Below, one piece after another: positions 24,282 through 35,076 of a DNA stretch of 44,046 nucleotides (position 1 is its first letter; every line of letters begins with the position of its first letter). The notes below the pieces were generated by a model that did not search any database, was not told where the DNA came from, and worked only from the letters and a program-made list of their open reading frames with translations. The position numbers and the translations under genes are program-made. This DNA is from Streptomyces monomycini (GTDB taxonomy: Bacteria > Actinomycetota > Actinomycetes > Streptomycetales > Streptomycetaceae): the NCBI RefSeq assembly GCF_022271435.1, contig NZ_JAFIQY010000060.1:1-44046 (forward strand). The letters are read 5' to 3'.

Positions 24282-25354
24282 GATCGGCTCCTGCCGTGCG
24301 AGGCGGGCCGGGCGGGGACGGGGTGGAGCGCGTGCCGGCCGTACGGCGGTGAGGAGTCAGGTGGCGAGGTATCCGGATATGAGGGGACAGGTGGCGGGGA
24401 ATCCGGATAGGGGGAGTACGGCGGTGGGGCGTCCGGGGACGAGGGGTGCGAGTACGGGTACGTAGGAGGTGGCGGTGGTGGCGCGGCGTCGGCGGTACGG
24501 GCGCGCAGGCGGGCCCGTAGGACGTGCGGGAGGAAGGCGCGCGCCAGGAGGGCGGCGGCGACCGCCGCCAGGCACAGCGCGTACCCCGTGGTGACCCACC
24601 CGGAGGGGGCGCGACCGGTCTTCAGGCCGTGGACGAGCGCCAGGCACCAGGCCGGGTACGCGCAGGCGTGCAGGGCGCGCCAGCGTTCCGAGGCCCGGCC
24701 GCGGCCGGCGAAGGCGCTGCGGAGCGCGCCGGTCGCGGCGGCCAGCGCCATCAGGTAGCCGGCCACGGCGCCGAAGCCGATCAGTGCGGAAGCGCCGGCG
24801 GGCGTCCTGGTGAACGGCAGCAGCGCGTTCAGTACGTACGCGTGCCCTTCGGCGACCTTGACCGCGACGTGCAGGGCCAGGAAGCCGAGCGAGGCGGTGC
24901 CCAGGGCCCGGTGGACGCCCTGGGCGAGCAGCCGGCTGCGGGGCAGCAGGACCGTACGGCCCGCGGCGACCAGCCCCCAGACGACGGCGGCCGTGAGGGA
25001 GACGAGCGTCAGCACACCGCCGGTGAAGTCGACGAAGCCGCGCAGCGGGTCGGTCCCGGAGAGCAGGAGGAGAGCGAGAGCGGCGACGGCTCCGGCGGCG
25101 GCCGCGGGACGGCGGCGCAGTCGGGGGCGGCGCGGGACCGGGACCGGGCCTGTCGCCGGGCCTGTCATCGGGCCCGGAGGGGCGGTGTGGCGCGGGCCGT
25201 CCCGGGGGCCGTGACGGCGCGGGCGCGGGCCGGGGGACGGGCGGGACAGGCCCGGGAGGCCGTCCGGAAGGCGGAGCGGGAGGCGGACCGGGAGGCGAGG
25301 TAAGCCAGGGGGCCGCGGGCCGGCGGCGACGCGGCTCTTGCGGTGGGGACGCAT
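24278..25354 (-). CDS. Ferric-reductase-like transmembrane protein
   Basis: 358 aa. A Pro/Arg-rich N-terminus of about 80 residues, about six transmembrane helices, then a Pro/Tyr/Ser-rich tail (SPDAPPPYSPYPDSPPP). Histidines placed to bind haem lie in GVHRALG, FLALHVAVKV, LHACAYP and LALVHGLK, matching the ferric-reductase/YedZ-like cytochrome b fold. The ATG at 25354 is preceded by TACTTT and 6 nt, with no ribosome binding site, so it is probably leaderless. A Met at 25168 is an alternative start. Its ATGA overlap with the NuoF-like gene indicates a coupled two-component membrane redox system. The substrate is unknown. Confidence 0.83.
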   Translation of the reverse strand: MRPHRKSRVAAGPRPPGLPRLPVRLPLRLPDGLPGLSRPSPGPRPRRHGPRDGPRHTAPPGPMTGPATGPVPVPRRPRLRRRPAAAAGAVAALALLLLSGTDPLRGFVDFTGGVLTLVSLTAAVVWGLVAAGRTVLLPRSRLLAQGVHRALGTASLGFLALHVAVKVAEGHAYVLNALLPFTRTPAGASALIGFGAVAGYLMALAAATGALRSAFAGRGRASERWRALHACAYPAWCLALVHGLKTGRAPSGWVTTGYALCLAAVAAALLARAFLPHVLRARLRARTADAAPPPPPPTYPYSHPSSPDAPPPYSPYPDSPPPVPSYPDTSPPDSSPPYGRHALHPVPARPASHGRSRS

Positions 25355-25360
25355 GCGGGA

Positions 25361-25366
25361 AAAGTA
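25361..25366 (-). promoter_or_regulatory. -10 element of leaderless promoter for the redox operon
   Basis: On the minus strand TACTTT, then TCCCGC, then the ATG at 25354. The rest of the gap to the leuS leader (25367-25591) is GC-rich with no visible gene. Confidence 0.55.
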
Positions 25367-25591
25367 GGGCGGTGCGAGGCCCGGGCGGCGGGCTTTCCGT
25401 AAGCGGCGTGCTGCGGGGCGGCGCGCTGCTACCGTCGGGTGCCGGGTTTGTTCGAAAGAGCCGGGCCGTGTGCCGCCCGGTGCCGCCAGGCGGTGCTTCG
25501 CGCGCTTCCGCCCACCCCGGAAGCCCCCGCCCGTAAGCGCGTGCCCCTTCCCCGGTTGGACGGCTCCCAGCGGGCCCGGCGGCCCCTGCGG

Positions 25592-25597
25592 TACCCT
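25592..25597 (+). promoter_or_regulatory. -10 element of the leuS leader transcript
   Basis: TACCCT, then 6 nt, then the ATG of the leader peptide at 25604. The transcript should begin at or very near that ATG. No -35 is evident. Confidence 0.55.
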
Positions 25598-25603
25598 GAC
25601 GCC

Positions 25604-25642
25604 ATGCGTGCCGTACGCCTTCTGCTTAGCGGGCCGCGCTGA
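25604..25642 (+). CDS. leuS leader peptide (MRAVRLLLSGPR)
   Basis: A 12-codon ORF with three consecutive leucine codons (CTT CTG CTT, 25619-25627) followed by TGA at 25640. CTT is a rare codon in such GC-rich genomes, which would sharpen the response to low leucyl-tRNA. It is placed as a leaderless message start, with a hairpin and a T-tract terminator between it and leuS. Leader-peptide attenuators have been predicted before for leuS in some streptomycetes, so the identification is strong although the peptide is short. Confidence 0.82.
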   Translation: MRAVRLLLSGPR

Positions 25643-25648
25643 TCAGTA

Positions 25649-25711
25649 CCGACCGGTGAGCTTCCGGTCGGCATCGGCGCGGCGTCCCCTCCTGTGCGAG
25701 GGGTCTTTTTG
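25649..25711 (+). terminator. leuS attenuator
   Basis: First hairpin: CCGACCGG (25649-25656) with CCGGTCGG (25664-25671). Terminator: CCCCTC (25686-25691) with GAGGGG (25698-25703), followed by TCTTTTT (25704-25710), a rare true T-tract in this genome. A competing long-range pairing is GCCGCGC (25633-25639, end of the leader ORF) with GCGCGGC (25677-25683). The exact antiterminator is not settled by eye. Confidence 0.78.
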
Positions 25712-25778
25712 TTTCCGCAAAAGTCGCACTTTTTCGCAGTAGCCGCAGGCAGAGACGACCGATGGAGCTTTGAGGACG

Positions 25779-28652
<2,874 letters not shown>

Positions 28653-28743
28653 GGGGCTGATTCCGTTGCCGGAGCCCTTCGGGGCGTGGCCGGATCCGGA
28701 CGGTCGCCGGGCTCTTCGGGGCGTGGCTAAGGGATGACCACTA

Positions 28744-28784
28744 CGGGCAGGTTGGGGGTTCGAAGGGAACCCCCGGCCTGCCCG
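28744..28784 (+). terminator. Terminator after leuS
   Basis: A stem of 18 bp including two T-G wobbles (28744-28761 with 28767-28784) and a 5-nt loop. Confidence 0.8.
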
Positions 28785-28855
28785 TGGCGTTTACGGTGGA
28801 AGAGCCGGGACCCCGGCGCCTCCGCCCACCGTGCCGTCGCCATCGAGGAGTAACC

Positions 28856-29620
28856 ATGGAAGCCGTCGCCGCGATCTTCGGGCTCCTCTTCCTGCTGTTC
28901 GTCGCGGCCGGTGTCTTCGTCACGGTCAAGGCCGTCAAGGCGGCCAAGCGCGGGGTGGACCGCGGGGTGGCACAGGCGCGCCGGACCGTCGAGGACACCA
29001 CCCTCAGGGCCCGTCAGTTCACCCAGCCCGGTGTGGCCGGTGAGCTGGCCCAGCTGCGGCTCTCGCTGCGTACGTCCATGCGGGCCACCCAGGACGCGCT
29101 GCACACCGGCGCCGAGCAGGACACCTCGCTGACCGAGGCGCTGGGCCTCTTCGAGCGGCTCAGCGCCCACGGCCACGAGCTGGACGACGAGCTCAAGCGG
29201 CTGGAGCGGGAGCCCGCCAAGGCCGGCATCGCGGCCCGGCTGCCCGAGCTGCGCGAGCGGCTGGAGCGCATCACGCACTCCGCGGAGTCGCTGCGGTGGG
29301 CAGCCCGGGACCGCGCACGGCAGTTCGCCGACGACGACCTCGCCGCGCTCGGCGAGCAGATCGACATGGAGGCCGGAGCCCTGCGGCATTGGTCGAAGGA
29401 GCCGCTGGAGGACCGCATCGAGGCGTCCGGAGGCGCGTCGGCGGCCGCCGGGGCGGGGGCGCCCGGGGGAGCGGCCGGGACTTCTTCGGAAGAGGCGGCG
29501 GCAGGGCGGAAGTCCTGGAGGGCCGCCGAGGACGAGACTCCCGCCATCACGGCCCGTGACCCGCGTACGCAGCCCACGTACGCATGGCAGAAGGCGCCGC
29601 GTACGGAGCGGACGACCTGA
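28856..29620 (+). CDS. Membrane-anchored coiled-coil protein
   Basis: 254 aa, unknown function. One N-terminal transmembrane helix (AAIFGLLFLLFVAAGVFVTV, about 5-24) is followed by a long charged helical region (about 30-175) rich in E, R, L and A with heptad-like spacing (ELDDELKRLEREPAKAG, LPELRERLERITHSAESLR), probably coiled coil. A disordered Ala/Gly/Ser tail follows. ATG at 28856 with GAGGAG 5 nt upstream. Resembles cytoplasmic, membrane-tethered scaffold proteins. I recognise no catalytic motif. Confidence 0.85.
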   Translation: MEAVAAIFGLLFLLFVAAGVFVTVKAVKAAKRGVDRGVAQARRTVEDTTLRARQFTQPGVAGELAQLRLSLRTSMRATQDALHTGAEQDTSLTEALGLFERLSAHGHELDDELKRLEREPAKAGIAARLPELRERLERITHSAESLRWAARDRARQFADDDLAALGEQIDMEAGALRHWSKEPLEDRIEASGGASAAAGAGAPGGAAGTSSEEAAAGRKSWRAAEDETPAITARDPRTQPTYAWQKAPRTERTT

Positions 29621-29971
29621 GGGCGCAGGGGCGGGCGGCGGGTCCTTGATGCCGGCCGGGCTGGTGACGTCGATGACGACCGGATCGGTGATGCCGGGCG
29701 GGTCCCGACGCCGACGGGGCCGGTGAGGCTCGGCGGGCTCCCGAGGCCAGGCTGGCTGCTGTGGCCGGGCCGGTGACGTCGGCCGGGCCGGTGGGCGCGG
29801 GGCAGGCCGGTGGGCGCGGGTGAGGCCGACGGTTCCGCGCGCACCGGGCGGGCCGATCACGTCGGCCGAGGCGAGCGACCGGCAGCCGCCGCCGGGCGTC
29901 TTCCTCCCGGTCCGGCCGGTGCCGGCGGATCTTGGCAGGGGCCCGCACTGTCGGCCTCCGGGATCCCCGGA
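29621..29971. other. Non-coding gap with short GC-rich repeats
   Basis: About 350 bp with no credible gene. It contains degenerate direct repeats, for example GGCCGGGCCGGTG twice and GGCCGGTGGGCGCGGG twice (about 29761-29822), and several GTGACGTCG units. Confidence 0.4.
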
Positions 29972-29977
29972 TAACCT
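29972..29977 (+). promoter_or_regulatory. -10 element of leaderless degV promoter
   Basis: TAACCT, 7 nt, then the ATG at 29985. No ribosome binding site. Confidence 0.55.
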
Positions 29978-29984
29978 CCCAGTC

Positions 29985-30830
29985 ATGTCCCGCCATGTCG
30001 CGATCGTCACCGATTCAACGGCCTACCTGCCGCGGGCGGCACTGCGGCGCCACCGGATCACGGCGGTACCGCTCACCGTCGTCCTCGGCGACCAGGCCCT
30101 GGAGGAGGGCACCGAGATTTCGGCGAGATCGGTCGCCCAGGCCCTGCAGAAGCGCAAGTACGTGACGACATCGCGGCCGAGCCCCGAGGACTTCGCGTCC
30201 ACCTACCGGGCCATCGCCGAGGCGGGGGCCGAGAGCATCGTCTCGCTCCACCTGTCCTCGGAGTTCTCCGGCACGTACGACGCGGCGGTACTGGCTGCCG
30301 CCGCGGCCCCCGTACCGGTGCGGGTCGTGGACACCGGCATGGTCGCCATGGCGCTCGGCTTCTGCGCCCTGGCGGCGGCCGAGGCCGCGGAGTCCGGCGG
30401 CAGCCTGGACGAGGCGGTGGCCGCGGCCGAGAAGCGCGCCGAGCAGACGTCCGCCTACTTCTACGTCGACACCCTCGACTACCTGCGGCGGGGCGGCCGG
30501 ATCGGAGCGGCGCAGGCGCTCCTCGGCTCGGCCCTCGCGGTAAAGCCTTTGCTCCAGCTCGCCGACGGGCGGATCGACCTACTGGAGAAGGTCCGTACGG
30601 CTTCGAAGGCGATCGCCCGGCTGGAGGAGATCGCCGTGGAGCGGGCCGGGGAGGCACAGGTGGACATCGCCGTGCATCATCTCGCGGCGGCCGAACGGGC
30701 GGACGCGCTCGCGGAACGGCTGCGCGAGCGGGTGCCCGGGCTGGCCGAGCTGCACGTGAGCGAGGTGGGAGCGGTGATCGGGGCGCACACGGGGCCGGGG
30801 CTGCTGGGGGCTGTGGTCTCGCCGCGTTAG
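29985..30830 (+). CDS. DegV family fatty-acid-binding protein
   Basis: 281 aa, cytoplasmic. DegV/FakB proteins bind a fatty acid and present its carboxyl group to a kinase (established for FakB). Motifs: IVTDSTAYLP at the N-terminus, TSRPSPEDF, LHLSSEFSGTYDAA, VVDTGMVAMALG, YVDTLDYLRRGGRIG, and the C-terminal VGAVIGAHTGPGLLG. Start at ATG 29985, where family similarity begins and a leaderless promoter fits. The in-frame extension to 29820 is rejected. Located ahead of comEA as in many streptomycetes. No FakA kinase is in this window. Confidence 0.93.
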   Translation: MSRHVAIVTDSTAYLPRAALRRHRITAVPLTVVLGDQALEEGTEISARSVAQALQKRKYVTTSRPSPEDFASTYRAIAEAGAESIVSLHLSSEFSGTYDAAVLAAAAAPVPVRVVDTGMVAMALGFCALAAAEAAESGGSLDEAVAAAEKRAEQTSAYFYVDTLDYLRRGGRIGAAQALLGSALAVKPLLQLADGRIDLLEKVRTASKAIARLEEIAVERAGEAQVDIAVHHLAAAERADALAERLRERVPGLAELHVSEVGAVIGAHTGPGLLGAVVSPR

Positions 30831-30858
30831 CGCGGAAGCCCTCCTTCGGGTGACGCGG

Positions 30859-30885
30859 TTATCCACAACGAGCCGGTTGTCCCCG
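30859..30885 (+). promoter_or_regulatory. DnaA-box-like sites between degV and comEA
   Basis: TTATCCACA (30859-30867) matches the E. coli high-affinity DnaA box exactly. TTGTCCCCG (30877-30885), 18 bp on, is a weaker match to the streptomycete TTGTCCACA form. Confidence 0.5.
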
Positions 30886-30923
30886 GAATTTGACGGCGCG
30901 CAGCGGGATCGGCGCGAAGTGCC

Positions 30924-30929
30924 TAACGT
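30924..30929 (+). promoter_or_regulatory. -10 element of comEA
   Basis: TAACGT followed by 8 nt and the ATG at 30938. Near-leaderless arrangement. Confidence 0.45.
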
Positions 30930-30937
30930 TCGTGGGC

Positions 30938-32371
30938 ATGACGCCACAATCACTCTCTGTAACTGCATCGTCAGGTCGGTCCGCTAGTGGCCCTGGTCCA
31001 GACGTCGGCTCCCGTCCGGGCTCCGGCCCGGGTTTTGACCCGGGTTTCGGCCCCGGCTCGCACTTCGGCTTCGGGCCCGACCCTGGCACCGGCTTCGACC
31101 CTGGCACCGGCTTCGACCCTGGCACCGGCTTCGATCCGGGCCCCGGCTTCGACCCTGGCCCCGGTTCCGGGGCCGAGCTCGGCCTGGCCTCCCGGTCCGA
31201 CTTCGCTCCGGATCGCGGCACCGACGCCCCGCCCTCCCGCCGGAGGGCCGTGCGTGACGCGGTGCACGGGCGGGCCGCCCGGCGTGCGGAGACCGTTGCT
31301 GCGGTACGTACGCGGGCCGCGGGCCTCTTCCGGGGCCCACCCGGCCCGGACCGGCGCGCGAGCCCCGCGCAACCGGGCGGCAGCCCACCGCCCTCGGGCA
31401 ATCCGCCACCTCCGGGCAGCCCGCCGACTCCGAGCCTCCCGGAAAGCCCTGCCGCCGCAGATGCTCCAGGCATCACAGACGCCACTAGCACCACAGAAGG
31501 CCCAAGAGCCCGAGACACCACAGGCGCACCAGCCGCTGACGACCTGACCGACGACCGGCCCCAGGGCCCCCGCGAAGGCGCGCGTCCGGACCGTGCCGCC
31601 CGGCTGGCGCTCACCGTGCGGGAGCGGCTGCCGCTGTGGGTGCAGTCGCGATGCGCGATCGCCCCGAGAGCGCTGGCTGCTCTGGCCGTGGTGTTCGCGG
31701 TGGCGGTGGCCTTCGCGGCCCATCACTTCTGGGCGTCCCGGCCCGAGCCCGTCCGGGCACCGGCCGCCGCCCGGGCCCCGGCGCTGTCGCCCCCGGCCCC
31801 GGCGCCCACACCGCAGCCACAGGTGGCGGCGCCGCCACCGGGAGGCGCGCCGCCGACCGTCGCGGGGCGGCTCCTCGTGGTCGACGTGGTCGGGAAGGTG
31901 CACCGTCCCGGCATCCACCGGCTGCCGCAGGGAGCCCGCGTCGCCGACGCGCTGCGCGCGGCGGGCGGGGCGCTGGACGGTGCGAACACCCGAGGACTGA
32001 ACCGGGCCCGGCTGCTGGTCGACGGCGAGCAGATCGCCGTGGACACCCCAGGGGCCGTGCCGGGCGCGGGCCCCGGAGCGGCCACGGGAGCTGGGGCCGG
32101 AGCGGCTTCCGGGGCGGGCACCGGCGGTGGTACGGCGTCCGGAAGCGCCGGCGTGTCCGGTGGGACGGGCGCCGGAGCCGCTCCCGTCAGCCTGAACTCC
32201 GCGACCGCGGAACAGCTCGACGGCCTCCCCGGCGTCGGCCCCGTCCTGGCCCGGCACATCATCGAGTACCGCACCGCGCACGGCGGCTTCACCTCCGTGG
32301 AACAGCTCCGCGAAGTGAACGGCATCGGCGACCGCCGCTTCGCCGACCTGCGGCCGCTGGTCCAGCCATGA
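30938..32371 (+). CDS. comEA: ComEA family DNA-binding membrane protein
   Basis: 477 aa. Binds double-stranded DNA at the outer face of the membrane during uptake (family role; natural transformation is not usual in streptomycetes). The long cytoplasmic N-terminus is low-complexity, including a GTGFDP repeat. One transmembrane helix lies near 255-275 (ALAALAVVFAVAVAFAAHHF). Then come a SLBB domain (VVDVVGKVHRPGIHRLPQG), a Gly/Ala linker, and a C-terminal helix-hairpin-helix pair (LNSATAEQLDGLPGVGPVLA and VNGIGDRRFADLRPL). ATG at 30938. The stop overlaps the comEC start (ATGA). Confidence 0.93.
   Translation: MTPQSLSVTASSGRSASGPGPDVGSRPGSGPGFDPGFGPGSHFGFGPDPGTGFDPGTGFDPGTGFDPGPGFDPGPGSGAELGLASRSDFAPDRGTDAPPSRRRAVRDAVHGRAARRAETVAAVRTRAAGLFRGPPGPDRRASPAQPGGSPPPSGNPPPPGSPPTPSLPESPAAADAPGITDATSTTEGPRARDTTGAPAADDLTDDRPQGPREGARPDRAARLALTVRERLPLWVQSRCAIAPRALAALAVVFAVAVAFAAHHFWASRPEPVRAPAAARAPALSPPAPAPTPQPQVAAPPPGGAPPTVAGRLLVVDVVGKVHRPGIHRLPQGARVADALRAAGGALDGANTRGLNRARLLVDGEQIAVDTPGAVPGAGPGAATGAGAGAASGAGTGGGTASGSAGVSGGTGAGAAPVSLNSATAEQLDGLPGVGPVLARHIIEYRTAHGGFTSVEQLREVNGIGDRRFADLRPLVQP
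31085..31171 (+). repeat. 18-bp tandem repeat inside comEA
   Basis: About 4.5 copies of an 18-bp unit (GGCACCGGCTTCGACCCT and variants) at 31085, 31103, 31121, 31139 and 31157, coding for GTGFDP/GPGFDP. Confidence 0.85.
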
Positions 32372-35076
32372 CCCCGTACCCCACCACACCGCCTCATCTG
32401 CCTCCACCGCCCCAGCCGCCCCCACCATCCCAGGCCTCCGACCTCCACACCGCACCCGGCACCGTCTCCGCCCGAACGGCCGACCCGGCGGCCGCCCGCT
32501 CCGCCGTCCACGCGGCGGCGTCCTCCCCCTACGGCGCCGCCGACCCCCGCCGGCCGGACGAAGCCGTCGATCTTCGACTGGCCGGGCCCGCGGCGGCCGC
32601 GTGGGGCGCGGCGGCACTGGCCCTGGGGTGGTCCGGCGGCTCGGTGGCGGCGGCGTGTGCCGTGGCCGCGGTGCTGGCGGCGATCGTGGTCGTCATCGCG
32701 GTCCGCCGGCCCCGGCGGCCGGCCACCGGGGCCTTGGTCGCCCTCGCCGCGGTGCTGCTGGGCGCGGTCGCCGGAGCCGCGTCCGCCGCACTGCATGCGG
32801 CGGACGTACGGCGCGGTCCGCTGCCGGAGCTGGCGCGGCGGCACGCCCCGGTCACAGCCGAGGTGGAGCTGACCGGCGATCCGCGGCTGACCCGCCCACG
32901 GGTGAGCGGCGCCCGCCAAGCGCCGCCCGCCGTCGTGTTCACCGGGGACGCCCTCCGCGTCACCGCGCCGGACGGTTCGGTGACCGCCACCCGTACCCCC
33001 GTACTGGTCGTCGTGCACCGCACGAAGCACCTCGCCGACTGGCAGGGCCTCCTGCCCTCGACACGCGTGCGTGTCGCGGCCCGCGCGGCGCCGCCCCTCC
33101 GGCCGTCCGACCGGGCCGCAGCCGCCCTACAGGTCACCACGGGAACAGGACCTCACGTGGTGGGCGCCCCCGACGCCTTGCAGCGACTCGCCGGTGACCT
33201 GCGGGCCGGGCTCCGGGAGGCCAGTGACGACCTGAGCCCCGACGCCCGCGCCCTCCTGCCGGGCCTGGTGGTCGGTGACACCGCGCGTGTCCCGCCCGAC
33301 CTCGACGACGCCTTCCGCACCACCGACCTGACCCACCTGCTCGCCGTCTCCGGCAGCAACCTGACCATCCTGCTCGTCCTGCTCATCGGCCCGCCCCACC
33401 TCGCCGTACGGGCCGAACGCCGCGGCCTGGCGCCGCTCCTGGGTCTCTCGCTGCGCACCACCGCCCTCATCGGCGGATCGATCGCCCTCGCCTTCGTGAT
33501 CGTCTGCCGCCCCGACCCCAGCGTGCTGCGCGCCGCCGCCTGCGGACTGATCACCCTGCTCGCCATCGGGACGGGGCGCCGCCGTTCGCTCGTCCCCGCG
33601 CTCGCCGCCGCCGTCCTGGCCCTTGTGCTCTACGACCCCTGGCTCGCCCGCAGTTACGGCTTCCTGCTGTCCGTACTGGCCACCGGCGCCCTGCTCATCC
33701 TCGCCCCTCGCTGGAGCGCGGCCCTGCGACGCCGCCGCGTGCCGCCCCGCCTCGCCGAGGTGCTCGCCGCGGCGGCCGCGGCGCAGGCGGCCTGCGCACC
33801 CGTCGTCGTGGTGCTCGCCGCACGCGTCGGTCTCGTCGCCGTCCCCTGCAACCTGCTGGCCGAGCTCGCCGTCGCCCCGGCCACCGTCCTGGGGTTCGCG
33901 GCGCTCGCCACCGCACCGTTCGCGCCGCCCCTGGCCCATGCCCTGGCCTGGTGCGCGAGCTGGCCGACCGAGTGGATCGCCGGTGTGGCCCGTACGGGGG
34001 CGGGCCTGCCCGGCGCGGAGGTGGACTGGCCGGGCGGGTGGGCCGGCGCGGTGTCGCTGGCCGCCGTGACGGTGGCGTTCGTCCTGGTGGGACGGCGGTT
34101 GTCACGCCGGCCCTGGCTGTGTGTCCTCGGTGTCCTGGCACTGCTCGTCGCGGTGCTGCGGCCGGTCCCGGTCACCCGCGTCATCACCGGCTGGCCGCCT
34201 CCCGGCTGGCGAGCGGTGGTGTGTGACGTGGGCCAGGGCGACGGCCTGGTGTTCACGGCGGGGGAGGACACCGCCGTGGTCGTGGACACCGGCCCGGAGC
34301 CGGACGCCATCGACCGCTGCCTGACCGACCTGGGCGTACGCCGTATCGCGCTGCTCGTCCTCACCCACTTCCACGCCGACCACGTCAGCGGGCTGCCCGG
34401 CGCCTTGCGCGGGCGCTCGGTCGGCGCCATCGAGACCACGACTCTGCCCGAGCCACCCGGCCAGGCCGCCTTCGTGCAGCGCACCGCGGCGGCCGCAGGC
34501 GTGCCGGTGATCGGCTCCACGCCGGGGGAGCGGCGCAGCATCGGTCCGCTCAGCTGGGAGGTCCTGTGGCCACCCGGCACCGGCCCCGGCCAGCCCTTCC
34601 CCGGGCCCGCCTCACGTGCCGTCGAAGGCCCCAACGACGCCAGCGTCACGCTGCTGCTGCGCACCGCCGGACTGGACTTCCTCCTCCTGGGCGACCTCGA
34701 ACCGGTCGCGCAGCAAGCGTTGTCGACCGCGCGCCCCGACCTGGGAGCCGTGGACGTCCTCAAGGTCGCGCACCACGGCTCCGCTTATCAAGATCCGCAG
34801 CTGATACGCCGCCTGGCGCCGCGCGTCGCCCTGATCAGCTGCGGCACCGGCAACCCGTACGGCCATCCGGCGCCGCGCACCGTCGAGTCGCTGCGCTCCC
34901 GAGGGGCCCGGGTGCTGCGTACGGACACCGACGGCGCCATCGCGGTACTGGGCGGCAGGGACCGGCTGACCACCACCGTCAGGGGCCGCAGGCGGAGCCC
35001 GGCGTGCCCGCCAGGTCGGCGCAGGGCACGTGCTCGTACTTGCGCAGGATGTTCTTCGCCGTGTCGGAGTCCATGA
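32368..35076 (+). CDS. comEC: ComEC/Rec2 DNA-uptake channel protein
   Basis: 902 aa. Forms the channel for single-stranded DNA in transformable bacteria. Order: a Pro-rich N-terminus, two or three transmembrane helices, an outer segment (about 160-270), the Competence domain with many helices (LLAVSGSNLTILLVLLIG; LRAAACGLITLLAI), and a C-terminal metallo-beta-lactamase-like domain with THFHADHVSGLPG, LLLGDLEPVAQ and LKVAHHGSAY. ATG at 32368 overlaps the comEA stop. The last 98 bp lie opposite the 3' end of the PstS-like gene and encode an Arg/Cys/Pro-rich tail that looks like read-through rather than conserved protein. Confidence 0.92.
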   Translation: MTPYPTTPPHLPPPPQPPPPSQASDLHTAPGTVSARTADPAAARSAVHAAASSPYGAADPRRPDEAVDLRLAGPAAAAWGAAALALGWSGGSVAAACAVAAVLAAIVVVIAVRRPRRPATGALVALAAVLLGAVAGAASAALHAADVRRGPLPELARRHAPVTAEVELTGDPRLTRPRVSGARQAPPAVVFTGDALRVTAPDGSVTATRTPVLVVVHRTKHLADWQGLLPSTRVRVAARAAPPLRPSDRAAAALQVTTGTGPHVVGAPDALQRLAGDLRAGLREASDDLSPDARALLPGLVVGDTARVPPDLDDAFRTTDLTHLLAVSGSNLTILLVLLIGPPHLAVRAERRGLAPLLGLSLRTTALIGGSIALAFVIVCRPDPSVLRAAACGLITLLAIGTGRRRSLVPALAAAVLALVLYDPWLARSYGFLLSVLATGALLILAPRWSAALRRRRVPPRLAEVLAAAAAAQAACAPVVVVLAARVGLVAVPCNLLAELAVAPATVLGFAALATAPFAPPLAHALAWCASWPTEWIAGVARTGAGLPGAEVDWPGGWAGAVSLAAVTVAFVLVGRRLSRRPWLCVLGVLALLVAVLRPVPVTRVITGWPPPGWRAVVCDVGQGDGLVFTAGEDTAVVVDTGPEPDAIDRCLTDLGVRRIALLVLTHFHADHVSGLPGALRGRSVGAIETTTLPEPPGQAAFVQRTAAAAGVPVIGSTPGERRSIGPLSWEVLWPPGTGPGQPFPGPASRAVEGPNDASVTLLLRTAGLDFLLLGDLEPVAQQALSTARPDLGAVDVLKVAHHGSAYQDPQLIRRLAPRVALISCGTGNPYGHPAPRTVESLRSRGARVLRTDTDGAIAVLGGRDRLTTTVRGRRRSPACPPGRRRARARTCAGCSSPCRSP

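Noticed and set aside
31085..31171. CRISPR-like array in comEA
   Set aside because: Repeats are contiguous with no spacers and encode an in-frame peptide repeat.
31636..32367. Upstream extension of the comEC frame
   Set aside because: It overlaps conserved comEA. The ATGA coupling at 32368 is the natural start.
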